From Chloroflexota bacterium (GTDB lineage Bacteria > Chloroflexota > Dehalococcoidia > DSTF01 > RBG-16-68-14), in the NCBI GenBank assembly GCA_003228685.1, contig QIFC01000057.1, positions 1 to 37,827 of the forward strand: a stretch of DNA of 37,827 bases, in the 5' to 3' direction. Shown in pieces: positions 7,434-14,397 of the stretch (positions are counted from its first letter, which is position 1; the number at the start of each line of letters is the position of its first letter). The notes beneath the pieces are model-generated. The model made no database searches, was not told where the DNA came from, and worked only from the letters and a program-made list of their open reading frames with translations. The position numbers and the translations under genes are program-made.

Positions 7434-7497
7434 CGGAGCGATCACGGCTGACCTTCGGTCAGCCTTAGACGCAGCTAGAATCGAACGGAGCGATCAC
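7433..7497 (-). repeat. 13-bp direct repeat, decayed third copy of the tail repeat
   Basis: ACGGAGCGATCAC occurs at 7433-7445 and again at 7485-7497. The second copy encodes the final GVIAP of the carrier protein. Around the first copy the minus strand reads VIAPYNHSC, which resembles the usual end of the same dockerin-like repeat. This suggests a duplicated and broken tail unit beyond the present stop codon. Confidence 0.5.
7446..7464 (-). terminator. Hairpin right after the carrier-protein stop codon
   Basis: GGCTGACC-TTC-GGTCAGCC forms a perfect eight-pair stem with a three-base loop, immediately downstream of the stop codon at 7465-7467. No U-rich run follows on the minus strand, so it would be a weak terminator or a 3'-end stabiliser. 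Confidence 0.45.
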
Positions 7498-7944
7498 TCC
7501 CATAGTGTCGTTCGGCAAATCGATAACGCCGTCAGGCGAGCCCGTGCCGTTCCAGGAATTGGCGCCTGTCCACGGACCGCGGTCGTACTGAACATCGTAC
7601 GGCGGACCTGGCGCTGAGCCTTGATGCTGAATAACGCCTAAGATGTCGTTGGGCAGATGGATCACGCCATCCGGCGGCCCGCCGTTCGGCCCCACCATAT
7701 CGTTGACCGTCGGCAATTCCTTGACGTCTACGTCCGTAGGCACCGTAACGCCGTAGTGCTGCTCGATGGACATCACCAGCTCCAACGCATCCAGGGAGTC
7801 TAATCCTAGGCTCTCTGATCTCTCCTCGCCCACGTCGAAAAGCGCGCGGTCGTCTGCGATGTCCTCAGGGGCAACGGCGTTCTCCATGAGCCGGCCGAGC
7901 TCCTGCTTGAGAATCATGCGGATTTCCATCTCTCTCATCACCAT
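7465..7944 (-). CDS. Acyl-carrier-like protein with dockerin-like C-terminal repeats
   Basis: Residues 1-83 look like an acyl carrier protein: an N-terminal helix, then GLDSLDALELV with S50 of DSL as the phosphopantetheine site, and VDVKELPTVNDMV. After residue 84 the sequence changes to two copies of a repeat, PDGVIHLPNDILGVI (91-105) and PDGVIDLPNDTMGVI (137-151), joined by a Pro/Gly-rich linker with YDRGPWTG. The repeats resemble the dockerin/EF-hand-like calcium loops that end many exported proteins of Chloroflexota. Joining them to a cytoplasmic carrier domain is odd. The ATG at 7944 is chosen because upstream sequence is not ACP-like; ATGs at codons 3 and 6 are alternatives. It is last in a four-gene operon, 14 bases after a membrane protein. 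Confidence 0.75.
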   Translation of the reverse strand: MVMREMEIRMILKQELGRLMENAVAPEDIADDRALFDVGEERSESLGLDSLDALELVMSIEQHYGVTVPTDVDVKELPTVNDMVGPNGGPPDGVIHLPNDILGVIQHQGSAPGPPYDVQYDRGPWTGANSWNGTGSPDGVIDLPNDTMGVIAPFDSSCV

Positions 7945-7958
7945 CGTGTCGTTTCTGG

Positions 7959-8267
7959 TCACAGCAAAGGCAAGAGCATCAAGTACGCAAGCCACACCAT
8001 GCCTATCCCCGATGCAGTGGCCCCAGCCGTGGCCACCGCAGGCGCTCCGAAGCGGCGCGCTAGGATGATGGCGATCGTGACCGCGACGAGGGGATATAGT
8101 GCGACCACTACCCAGAGGGCCCTCACGGTCGACTCGTTCCATTCATTCGCTCCTTTGCCGTGCTCCAACCCGGAAAAGATCTGCAGGGTAATTAACATCC
8201 CGATGACGTACAATCCAAGGGAAGCAAACAATGCCTGGACCAATCGAACTGCCTTGCGTGGCAACAT
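7959..8267 (-). CDS. Small three-helix membrane protein, unknown
   Basis: The 102-residue protein has three hydrophobic segments (about residues 10-32, 48-70 and 76-101). A polar loop with GKGANEWNEST separates the first two, and there is a short positively charged patch, ARRFG, before the third. I recognise no family. It lies third in the operon, 52 bases after the exported protein gene and 14 bases before the carrier-protein gene. The ATG at 8267 is the only convincing start. It could be an accessory membrane component for whatever the carrier protein loads, but nothing in the sequence proves that. Confidence 0.65.
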   Translation of the reverse strand: MLPRKAVRLVQALFASLGLYVIGMLITLQIFSGLEHGKGANEWNESTVRALWVVVALYPLVAVTIAIILARRFGAPAVATAGATASGIGMVWLAYLMLLPLL

Positions 8268-8319
8268 CTAAGACCCTTCCCCAACGTACTCAAGCAACTA
8301 TGGCTCGAGCTTGAAGGCG

Positions 8320-9063
8320 CTAGCATTCGCTGATCAAAGGCGGGAAGGGCTCGTCAGGCGTCGCCGGCCCCTGGCCATTGGCGGCCACAAGCGCCTCCGC
8401 CACGTTGAGCATGCGCTCCTCTGGGTGCGCGTAGAGCTTCACAGCGACGCTTCCCATCCACAACTGGAGGCCGCCTCCGATGTACTGCGCGCTGGCGCCC
8501 CGCACCTGGAAGACGGCATCCTCCGTCGCTTCAGGCGCAAAGCCGCCGGGCTGAGCGTAGCAGTATGGCTCTACCCTAACCTGCAGAGGCGGGCTGCATC
8601 CCCCGTCTCGCGGCGGCGTGCAGGTACCGTACTTGAGAATAACGTGGTCCTCTGGGGGAGTGAGGTGAGGCCCATAAGAACGGATAATTCCCGTCAGTGG
8701 GAGCCCCTGGAACTCGAGCCCAACCCAATAGAGGGGGAAGTCCTGGAACTCCGCCACAGACTCTTGGAACATGACGCTATCGGTGACGCCAACTTTCTTG
8801 TCGTCGTCCACGATGTTCTTCTGCCAGTTCTCCTCTCCGAAGATCGGTCGCCATGCGTCTCCTACCAGCGAGATGTACATGGGCGTCCCATCCGCGGGCC
8901 TGCCTATGGAGCGCTCCAGCTCCTCGCCGGGCGTCGCCGCCAGCCCGGCCTGCCCAGACTGTTCACCTGGCTCAGTCTCTCCGAATGAGACGAAATTAGT
9001 GGCCACGAGGAAGCCCAGCACGCCGGCCGCAACGACCGTCAGTGCCAGCAATCTCTTCTTCAC
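8320..9063 (-). CDS. Exported or membrane-anchored protein, unknown
   Basis: I place the start at the GTG at 9063 because an AGGAG-type site lies just upstream and the product then begins with a typical signal or anchor: MKKRLLALTVVAAG followed by a hydrophobic stretch to about residue 25. The remaining roughly 220 residues should be outside the membrane. They are rich in Pro, Gly and acidic residues, with a CTPP...GGCSPP pair and another cysteine in YCYAQPGG. No lipobox is seen. The longer open frame back to 9144 overlaps the upstream gene and has no supporting signals. I do not recognise the fold. It starts 22 bases after the preceding small exported protein. Confidence 0.7.
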   Translation of the reverse strand: MKKRLLALTVVAAGVLGFLVATNFVSFGETEPGEQSGQAGLAATPGEELERSIGRPADGTPMYISLVGDAWRPIFGEENWQKNIVDDDKKVGVTDSVMFQESVAEFQDFPLYWVGLEFQGLPLTGIIRSYGPHLTPPEDHVILKYGTCTPPRDGGCSPPLQVRVEPYCYAQPGGFAPEATEDAVFQVRGASAQYIGGGLQLWMGSVAVKLYAHPEERMLNVAEALVAANGQGPATPDEPFPPLISEC

Positions 9064-9085
9064 TTGCTTCTCCTCTCCTTTCCGG

Positions 9086-9373
9086 CTATGCCGCCTTGAC
9101 GCCGATGTAGAAGACTCTCCCGCTGCTGAAGGCTTGCCATCCATTACATTGCCTCATGGGTAGGGTGTTGCCCCAGTCCCGGTCGTCGACCAGCGGGTGG
9201 TCATGGGCGGTTGATGGCGACTGTCCGGGGGGAGGCGCCGGAATGGGGACAGCGCCGGTGGTGATCTGTGTGACTTGCGTCAGCGGGTTGCCGAGAGCAG
9301 GATTCAAACGCGGCAACACGAGCACACCCAGCGCCACTGCTACGAGGGCCGCTATCAGCAAGTACTTCCGCAC
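9086..9373 (-). CDS. Small exported protein, unknown
   Basis: From the GTG at 9373 (preceded by AGAAGG six bases away) the product has 95 residues. It has an N-terminal signal-like helix (MRKYLLIAALVAVALGVLVL), a Pro-rich linker, and a C-terminal part with one cysteine. No family is recognised. It is the first gene after a near-consensus promoter at 9408-9435 and probably leads a four-gene transcript ending with the carrier-protein gene. The longer frame starting at 9511 would run through that promoter and is rejected. Confidence 0.65.
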   Translation of the reverse strand: MRKYLLIAALVAVALGVLVLPRLNPALGNPLTQVTQITTGAVPIPAPPPGQSPSTAHDHPLVDDRDWGNTLPMRQCNGWQAFSSGRVFYIGVKAA

Positions 9374-9407
9374 GCCACACCTTCTTCCCAACCAGAGTGC
9401 AACGCCT

Positions 9408-9435
9408 AGTATACGCCCTGACGCTCGCTTGTCAA
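9408..9435 (-). promoter_or_regulatory. Near-consensus sigma-70 promoter for the 9373-7465 operon
   Basis: On the minus strand TTGACA (9435-9430) and TATACT (9413-9408) are separated by 16 bases. The first gene starts about 35 bases downstream of the -10. This is the best housekeeping-type promoter in the window. Confidence 0.8.
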
Positions 9436-9565
9436 GAGCCGATTGGTCTATGGGGGCTGAGCCTGCGGCAGCGCGCGCTATCTGGCGTCTCTCCCCACGC
9501 CACCGGCCCATACGCGCTCGCGTTGCTCCATGCTACGCTCGCAAAGCGTCACCGGGGGAGAGACG

Positions 9566-9599
9566 ACGAGGCGTCCCGGGGGAAGCTGGGACGCCTCGT
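9566..9599. repeat. Twelve-pair perfect hairpin
   Basis: ACGAGGCGTCCC (9566-9577) and GGGACGCCTCGT (9588-9599) are perfect complements around a ten-base loop. There is no T-run on either side, so it is not a classical terminator. It could block RNA decay or belong to an unrecognised RNA. Confidence 0.6.
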
Positions 9600-9663
9600 G
9601 TGGCAGGCCGCCTGGCTGGTGGCGGGGTGGTGGTTCGGCGGCCTATTGCCCAAAAATAGGGAA

Positions 9664-9690
9664 GTCCGGGCGCATCAAGATAGCCCGGAC
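9664..9690 (-). terminator. Candidate terminator after the second reductase
   Basis: On the minus strand GTCCGGGC and GCCCGGAC form an eight-pair stem with an 11-base loop, followed by TTCCCTATTTTTGG. It lies about 150 bases past the reductase stop, the expected direction for ending that operon. The T-rich run is not immediate, so strength is uncertain. Confidence 0.5.
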
Positions 9691-9837
9691 GCGACCCGCC
9701 GAGGCCCTACCGCAGAGCATCCTTGCTCACGCTGGTCGAAAGCCCCGGCGGTCTTCGTCATCCTACTCCTACTACTCCTTCTTATTGCGCTAACTTACGT
9801 CAACATCGCGTGAAAGATTCTCGGACGCACCATAAGA

Positions 9838-12621
9838 TCACGAACACCCGCTGGTGCTCCCGCAGTTGTCGCAGCGATAGCACGTGCCGCTGCGGATCAT
9901 GATCCAGCCGCAGTTGGCGCAGGCCGGCGAATCGGACTGGCCGTTGTGGCGCATCACGCCGCCGCTCACCGCATCGGCTCCCGCGTCGTGGCCGTTGCCG
10001 TTAAGCCCGTTGCCATTGGCGTTGCCGTTCGCTTCCGCGTCCAGCCGCTCGACCATGCGCTGCTTGACGGCAGGCGTCATCACGCCCAACTCCTCGACCT
10101 CCTCCTCGGTCAGGAACTTCGAGGCGAGCCAGCGGAACAGGTAGTCGATGACCGACTGCGCGAACGGGATCTCCGGGTTCGTGGTGGAACCGGAGGGCTC
10201 GAATCTCATGTGGCTGAAGTTGCCGACGAGGTCCGAGAGCGGCACGCCGTACTGCAGCGCGTACGAGATCGCCCTCCCGAACGACTCCATCAGGCCGTAG
10301 ATCGTGCTCCCCTGCTTGGCCATGCTGATAAAGACCTCAGCCGGTGTGCCGTCCTCGTAGAGGCCGACGGTAATGTAGCCCGTGTGGCCTTCGATCTTGA
10401 ACTTGTGGGTCAACGAGTCGCGGGTATCCGGCAGCGGCCTGCGGCGCGCGTGGCCCACGTCCACCTCGCCGTCCGTGCTCTTGCCGGAGCCGGTAGAGAG
10501 CGGCTGCACCGTCTTGGAGCCGTCCCGATAAATCGCGATCGCCTTCAGCCCGTGACGCCACGCCTCGATGTAGGCGTCCATGATCTCGTCCGCCGTCGCC
10601 TCTCCTGGCAGGTTGACCGTCTTAGAGATGGCGCCCGACACGAACGGCTGGGCGGCTCCCATCATCTTGATGTGGCCCATGTGGTGGATCGTGCGCTCGC
10701 CTTTCTCGGCCTTGAACGCGCAGTCGAACACGGGCAGGTCCTCGTCTCGCAGCCCCGGCGCGCCCTCTATTGTCCCCTCTTCGTCCACGTAGCTGACGAT
10801 CGCGGAGACCTGCTCCTCGTCGTAGCCCAGCCTGCGCAGCGCGACGGGCACCGTCTGGTTCACGATCTTCATCATGCCTCCGCCAACCAGCTTCTTGTAC
10901 TTGATCAGCGCGATGTCCGGCTCGATGCCCGTCGTGTCGCAGTCCATCATGAAGGCCGTCGTCCCCGTCGGCGCGATGACGGTCGCCTGAGCGTTGCGGT
11001 AGCCGTGCTGCTTGCCCAACTCCAACGCCTGGTCCCAGCACTCGCAGGCCGCTCCCGCCAGCTCCTCCAGGTTTGAACTCTCGTGCACACCCAGCGCCGG
11101 AATATCGTAGGCGGCGTCGCGGTGCTGGCCAATCACGCGCAGCATCGCCTCCCTGTTTGGCGCGTACACGGCGAACGGCCCTTTGCGTTCGGCGATCGCC
11201 GCGGATGTGGCGTAGGCGTGGCCCGTCGTGATCGCGGTGAGCGCCGCGGCGTACGCGCGGCCGGCGTCAGAGTCGTACGGGATGCCCAGCGCCATCAGGA
11301 GGCCGCCCAGGTTCGCGTAGCCCAGGCCTAGCTGGCGCATGTCGTGGGCGTTCTTCGTGATCTTGGGCGTGGGGTAGCTGGAGTTTCCTACGATGATCTC
11401 CTGCGCCCAGATCACGGTCGCGACGGCGTGGCGGAAGCCCTCGATGTCGAAGCTGCCTTCTTCGTCGAGGAACGTCAGCAGGTTGAGCGATGCCAGGTTG
11501 CAGGCGGAGTTATCGATGTGCATGTACTCCGAGCAGGGGTTCGACGCGTTGATGCGGCCCGACTCAGGGCACGTGTGCCAGTCGTTCGCCCTTGTATCGA
11601 ACTGCATGCCGGGGTCGCCGCACTCCCACGCCGCCTGCGCGATCCGCCGCATGACATCCCGCGCGCGAACGGTCTCCAGCAGTTCGCCGCCGACGATCGC
11701 GCGCAGTTCCCAATCGAGGTCGTCGACGACGGCCTGCATGAACTCGTCGGTCGCCCGCACGGAGTTGTTGGCGTTCTGGAACTGGATCGAGGCCCACGCC
11801 TCGCCGTTCAGCGACATGTCCCAGCCAGCCTTGCCCAGCGCGTAGGCCTTCTTCTCTTCGCCTGCCTTGCAGTCGATGAACTCCATGATGTCCGGGTGGC
11901 CCGCGTTGAGGATCACCATCTTCGCCGCCCGCCGCGTCTTCCCGCCCGACTTGATCGAGCCGGCGATCGCGTCCGCGCCCCGCATGAACGACACGGGGCC
12001 GGAGGCTTGGCCGCCTGCTGAGAGCGCCTCCTTGCTGGAGCGGATCGTCGAGAGGTTGATGCCGGAGCCGGAGCCGCCCTTGAAGATCATCCCCTCCGTC
12101 TTCGACCACTCGAGGATCGACTCCATGGTGTCGGCCGTCTCCAGGATGAAGCAGGCCGAGCACTGCGGCGGGTTATCCCCCACGCCCACGTTGAACCAGA
12201 CCGGGCTATTGAATGTCGCTTTCTGGTGCAGGATCAGATGCGTCAGCTCCGCCTCGAAGGTCTCCCTCTCCTCCTTGGTCTCGAAGTAGTCGTCTTCCCA
12301 ACCCCAGCCGGCGATCGTCCCGACGACGCGGTCGATCATCTCCTTCACCGACGACTCGCGGTCGTCCTTTGGCCCGCGGAAGTACTTCGACACCACCACG
12401 TTCGTCGCTGTCTGCGACCAGAACGCCGGCACCTCCACGTCGCCCTGCTCGAAGAACGCATTGCCGGACTCGTCCGTGATGGCGGCGCTGCGCTGCTCCC
12501 ACTCGACGAGGTCGTAGGGATGTTTGCCCACCTCCGTGAAGTGACGCTGGACGCGCGTCTGCGCTCCCAGCTCAGCTGGAGTCGTCGCTGTTCCTGCGGT
12601 GGGCTTCTGGGCGAGTGTCAT
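9838..12621 (-). CDS. nrdJ: Class II (B12-dependent) ribonucleotide reductase, intein-free
   Basis: This is a second adenosylcobalamin-dependent ribonucleotide reductase, 927 residues, of the long NrdJ type. Key features are FNSPVWFNVG at 137-146, redox cysteine C157 in SACF, KGGSGSGIN at 181-189, SGGKTRRAAKM, and NPCSEYMHIDNSAC with C363, E365 and C374. These are followed by APTGTTAFMMDCDTTG and a TSCPD-like domain (THKFKIEGHTGYITVGLY). An Asn/Gly-rich linker then leads to a four-cysteine ribbon (CANC...CDNCGSTSGCS). There is no intein at the site where the other reductase has one. An AAGGA lies nine bases before the ATG. It follows nrdR and two small genes on the same strand and is probably repressed by NrdR through the shared promoter. 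Confidence 0.96.
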   Translation of the reverse strand: MTLAQKPTAGTATTPAELGAQTRVQRHFTEVGKHPYDLVEWEQRSAAITDESGNAFFEQGDVEVPAFWSQTATNVVVSKYFRGPKDDRESSVKEMIDRVVGTIAGWGWEDDYFETKEERETFEAELTHLILHQKATFNSPVWFNVGVGDNPPQCSACFILETADTMESILEWSKTEGMIFKGGSGSGINLSTIRSSKEALSAGGQASGPVSFMRGADAIAGSIKSGGKTRRAAKMVILNAGHPDIMEFIDCKAGEEKKAYALGKAGWDMSLNGEAWASIQFQNANNSVRATDEFMQAVVDDLDWELRAIVGGELLETVRARDVMRRIAQAAWECGDPGMQFDTRANDWHTCPESGRINASNPCSEYMHIDNSACNLASLNLLTFLDEEGSFDIEGFRHAVATVIWAQEIIVGNSSYPTPKITKNAHDMRQLGLGYANLGGLLMALGIPYDSDAGRAYAAALTAITTGHAYATSAAIAERKGPFAVYAPNREAMLRVIGQHRDAAYDIPALGVHESSNLEELAGAACECWDQALELGKQHGYRNAQATVIAPTGTTAFMMDCDTTGIEPDIALIKYKKLVGGGMMKIVNQTVPVALRRLGYDEEQVSAIVSYVDEEGTIEGAPGLRDEDLPVFDCAFKAEKGERTIHHMGHIKMMGAAQPFVSGAISKTVNLPGEATADEIMDAYIEAWRHGLKAIAIYRDGSKTVQPLSTGSGKSTDGEVDVGHARRRPLPDTRDSLTHKFKIEGHTGYITVGLYEDGTPAEVFISMAKQGSTIYGLMESFGRAISYALQYGVPLSDLVGNFSHMRFEPSGSTTNPEIPFAQSVIDYLFRWLASKFLTEEEVEELGVMTPAVKQRMVERLDAEANGNANGNGLNGNGHDAGADAVSGGVMRHNGQSDSPACANCGWIMIRSGTCYRCDNCGSTSGCS

Positions 12622-12646
12622 CTGCGGGGATCCTTCCTACCGGGGG

Positions 12647-13015
12647 CTAGTTACTAGAGGTCCTCGTGATCTGAAGCTGTAGTTCCTCCTTGCAGAACAG
12701 AACGAGCGAGAAGAGGTCGTTCAGCTCCTTACGAAATTGCTGGACGTCGGCCTGCGCTTTGCCGGCCTCCTCCGCCAGATCGGTCAACTCTGGACTGGCG
12801 AATATCTGCTCGCGGGCGTCGTACTCAACGGCTGCCCGCCTCGCGCGGATCTCCGCCTCCGAGACCAGGCGCTCCAACTCCTCCATGCGCGCCTCGCAGC
12901 GCTGCCGCATATCGGAGAGGTAAGCGCGATGCTCTTCGGGCGACATGCCGCCCAAGATCGGCTTGATCACCAGGTCGGTGTCGCGAGCCCGTCCGTTGAC
13001 CTTTCTCACATGCAT
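12647..13015 (-). CDS. Small coiled-coil protein, unknown
   Basis: The 122-residue protein is charged and helical, with no hydrophobic segment. From about residue 24 to 115 it reads as long helices (CEARMEELERLVSEAEIRARR, later EEAGKAQADVQQFRKELNDLF) likely to form a coiled coil. No family is recognised. An AGGAG lies about ten bases before the ATG; the product may instead start at the GTG two codons later. It sits 25 bases before the reductase gene in the nrdR operon, so it could be made whenever dNTP synthesis is derepressed. A link to reductase function is only a guess from position. Confidence 0.65.
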   Translation of the reverse strand: MHVRKVNGRARDTDLVIKPILGGMSPEEHRAYLSDMRQRCEARMEELERLVSEAEIRARRAAVEYDAREQIFASPELTDLAEEAGKAQADVQQFRKELNDLFSLVLFCKEELQLQITRTSSN

Positions 13016-13055
13016 CCGCGTCTGCTCCTTCCTTGTCTCAGACGCTGAAGGAACC

Positions 13056-13072
13056 CCCCGCCCGTGGCGGGG
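13056..13072 (-). terminator. GC-rich hairpin inside the nrdR operon
   Basis: CCCCGCC-CGT-GGCGGGG forms a perfect seven-pair stem in the 76-base gap between two genes of the operon. No U-run follows. It could attenuate or process the transcript between nrdR and the reductase. Confidence 0.35.
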
Positions 13073-13091
13073 AACCCCTTCGGCAATTTGC

Positions 13092-13493
13092 CTAGCGTGC
13101 GGCCGGCGTCTCTCCGTTTGACGGGAGGCCCACCTGTGGCGGGGTGGCTGATCCTTCAGCTACCGCGCCGGCCACGTTCGCTTCCTGCGCACTGATACTG
13201 GTTCCCGTTCCTGATTCCAGCAGCCGCAGCCGGTAGAGGCTGCGATGCCCGATCGTCATGTCTCCGTTCGGTGTAGCGCCCAGCTTGAAGATCATTGGGT
13301 TGTCCGAGACCAACAGCGAGCGCCCGGAGTCCAGTTCAAGCGACAGCTCGCCGCGCTCCTTCTGGATGAAGCCGGGCTCATGCTGGGGCTCAAGCGTCGC
13401 TCGGCCCGCCGCCTCGTCCACCCAGCACGGCCCTTCGGCGATCAGTTCGCCGCCTTCGTTGAACAACCTCGCGTGCAACAAGTGGTCCGTCAC
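13092..13493 (-). CDS. Conserved-looking hypothetical protein after nrdR
   Basis: The 133-residue protein has no membrane segment. Its first 85 residues look like a small beta-rich domain: HARLFNEGGELIAEGPCWVDE, then GELSLELDSGRSLLVSD. A disordered Pro/Ala/Gly-rich tail follows. The start is a GTG that overlaps the nrdR stop by four bases (GTGA), so it is translationally coupled to nrdR. I do not recognise the family. A PilZ-like beta barrel could be imagined from the strand pattern, but the RxxxR and D/NxSxxG motifs of PilZ are not seen. Confidence 0.6.
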   Translation of the reverse strand: MTDHLLHARLFNEGGELIAEGPCWVDEAAGRATLEPQHEPGFIQKERGELSLELDSGRSLLVSDNPMIFKLGATPNGDMTIGHRSLYRLRLLESGTGTSISAQEANVAGAVAEGSATPPQVGLPSNGETPAAR

Positions 13494-14113
13494 GATCCCT
13501 TCCTTTGCGTTCGCCGGGGCTGCTGGCCGGACTCGTCAGCCTTCGGCTTCGACTGCGATGAGCGGCGCCGGCGTCTGACCGGCAGCGAGCGGACGCCGCG
13601 TGTTAACTCCTTCAGTTCGTCGTCCGGGATCAGCGTCGGCTGGTCTGCCTCTGGTCCTGGGGCGATCCCCCGCGCCGCGAGCGCCTCCAGCTCCTGCTGC
13701 AGCTCCTCCAGGTCGGCGAACGCCCGGTAGACCGACGCGAACCTGATGTAGGCGATGTGGTCCAGTTCGCGCAGATGGTTCATCACCATCTCGCCGATTT
13801 CATCGCTCGGGACCTCTGGCGCGCCGCGCTGGCGCAGCGTCGTCTCGACCGCGTCCGCGACCGCCTCGACCGCGCCCGCCGCGAGCGGGCGCTTCTCGCA
13901 GGCCCTGCGCAGGCCCGCAAGCAGCTTGTCGCGGGAGAACTCCTCGCGCCGCCCGTCCTTTTTCGCGACGAGCAGGCTACCGATGGCGAGCCGTTCGTTC
14001 GTGGTGAAGCGCTGTCCGCAGCTAAGGCATTCCCGACGCCTGCGGATACCGTCGTCCGTGTCGCGGGAATCGGTCACTTTTGTATCTGAGAAGCCGCAGT
14101 ATGGACAGCGCAT
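13490..14113 (-). CDS. nrdR: Transcriptional repressor NrdR
   Basis: NrdR is an ATP/dATP-sensing repressor of ribonucleotide reductase genes. The zinc ribbon is complete (C3, C6, C29, C32, with MRCPYCG and CLSCGQRFTT), followed by an ATP-cone domain from about residue 46 to 136 (VAKKDGRREEFSRDKLL, then a VYRAF end). The protein has 207 residues against about 150 for the usual family member; the extra part is a basic, low-complexity C-terminal tail (RRRRRSSQSK...). The start ATG gives the invariant MRCP. It heads an operon with two small genes and a class II reductase, and NrdR-box-like palindromes lie over its promoter, which predicts autoregulation. Confidence 0.96.
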   Translation of the reverse strand: MRCPYCGFSDTKVTDSRDTDDGIRRRRECLSCGQRFTTNERLAIGSLLVAKKDGRREEFSRDKLLAGLRRACEKRPLAAGAVEAVADAVETTLRQRGAPEVPSDEIGEMVMNHLRELDHIAYIRFASVYRAFADLEELQQELEALAARGIAPGPEADQPTLIPDDELKELTRGVRSLPVRRRRRSSQSKPKADESGQQPRRTQRKGS

Positions 14114-14144
14114 GTAGGTCCTCTTTCTCGCAGTGACAAGCGCT

Positions 14145-14174
14145 ACACTAGCACAACATCTTGGGGCATGTCAA
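14145..14174 (-). promoter_or_regulatory. Sigma-70-type promoter of the nrdR operon
   Basis: On the minus strand TTGACA (14174-14169) and TAGTGT (14150-14145) are 18 bases apart, with the nrdR start about 32 bases downstream. The spacer overlaps the weaker NrdR-box-like site. Confidence 0.7.
14151..14166 (-). promoter_or_regulatory. NrdR-box-like site B (in promoter spacer)
   Basis: CCCCAAGATGTTGTGC matches about 11 of 16 positions of the NrdR-box pattern acaCwAtATaTwGtgt. It lies between the -35 and -10, 29 bases centre-to-centre from site A. NrdR sites usually come in pairs about three helical turns apart; this spacing is slightly short. Confidence 0.5.
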
Positions 14175-14179
14175 TAGGT

Positions 14180-14195
14180 ACACCAGATATTGTAT
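14180..14195 (-). promoter_or_regulatory. NrdR-box-like site A
   Basis: ATACAATATCTGGTGT matches 13 of 16 positions of the NrdR-box consensus, just upstream of the nrdR -35. With site B it fits the tandem arrangement of NrdR operators. Confidence 0.7.
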
Positions 14196-14254
14196 GCATT
14201 TTGCATAATGTTGGCATCGAATCCAACTGACTGGTGTTATGCAAGCTGAACGGC

Positions 14255-14283
14255 TTCAAGATATAGGGGTTTTTGCCGATACT
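14255..14283 (+). promoter_or_regulatory. FliA/WhiG-like promoter of TadE unit 1
   Basis: TTCA (14255-14258), 16 bases, then GCCGATACT (14275-14283). The -10 half matches the sigma-28 consensus GCCGATAA at its first seven positions. The motif recurs with the same geometry at four other places in this cluster. Transcription would start near 14290, just ahead of the leader hairpin and riboswitch. Confidence 0.65.
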
Positions 14284-14290
14284 GCTTAGT

Positions 14291-14309
14291 GGAACCCCCT
14301 AAGGGTTCC
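14291..14309 (+). repeat. Leader hairpin before riboswitch 1
   Basis: GGAACCC-CCTAA-GGGTTCC is a perfect seven-pair stem that would lie at the very 5' end of the transcript. A shorter counterpart (GAACC...GGTTC) occurs upstream of riboswitch 2, indicating a common leader design. Confidence 0.55.
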
Positions 14310-14396
14310 CGAAAGGGCAAATCCGGCGAAAGCCGGAGGCGCAAAGCTCATGGGTCTACGTCCTACCAGGGATACGACAGCCGAGCTACCGAAGCT
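14303..14396 (+). ncRNA. Cyclic di-GMP-I (GEMM) riboswitch 1
   Basis: The RNA has the GEMM-I core: GGGCAAAtCC, a GAAA tetraloop closing a GC stem, GCGCAAAGC, a variable second arm, and a GGGATAcGaCAGCC...GCTACCGAAG ending that corresponds to the tetraloop-receptor arm and its 3' strand. It binds c-di-GMP in the family. It ends two bases before the TadE start codon, with no terminator between, so control would be at translation initiation. No separate strong ribosome-binding site is visible, which fits a start region masked by the aptamer's 3' end. Outer stem P1 is less clear than in riboswitch 2. Confidence 0.85.
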
Positions 14397-14397
14397 A

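Larger units (their letters stand above)
9436..9837. other. Gene-free stretch with strong hairpins
   Basis: No credible gene is seen between the promoter of the exported-protein operon and the stop of the second reductase. Open frames here have no start signals or family resemblance; one on the plus strand ends in a hydrophobic run (VILLLLLLLIAL), which may be chance. The stretch holds two stable stem-loops, listed separately. Confidence 0.6.

Noticed and set aside
9397..9813. A plus-strand frame ending in a hydrophobic run in the gene-free stretch
   Set aside because: It runs through the strong minus-strand promoter and both hairpins, and lacks a ribosome-binding site. The hydrophobic end comes from repeated CTACTC/CTCCTT-type codons.
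9946..11076. A 376-codon plus-strand frame opposite the second reductase
   Set aside because: Shadow frame; composition dominated by Arg, Asp and His, no start signal.
13092..13493. The protein after nrdR as a PilZ c-di-GMP receptor
   Set aside because: The strand pattern is suggestive, but neither RxxxR nor D/NxSxxG is present.
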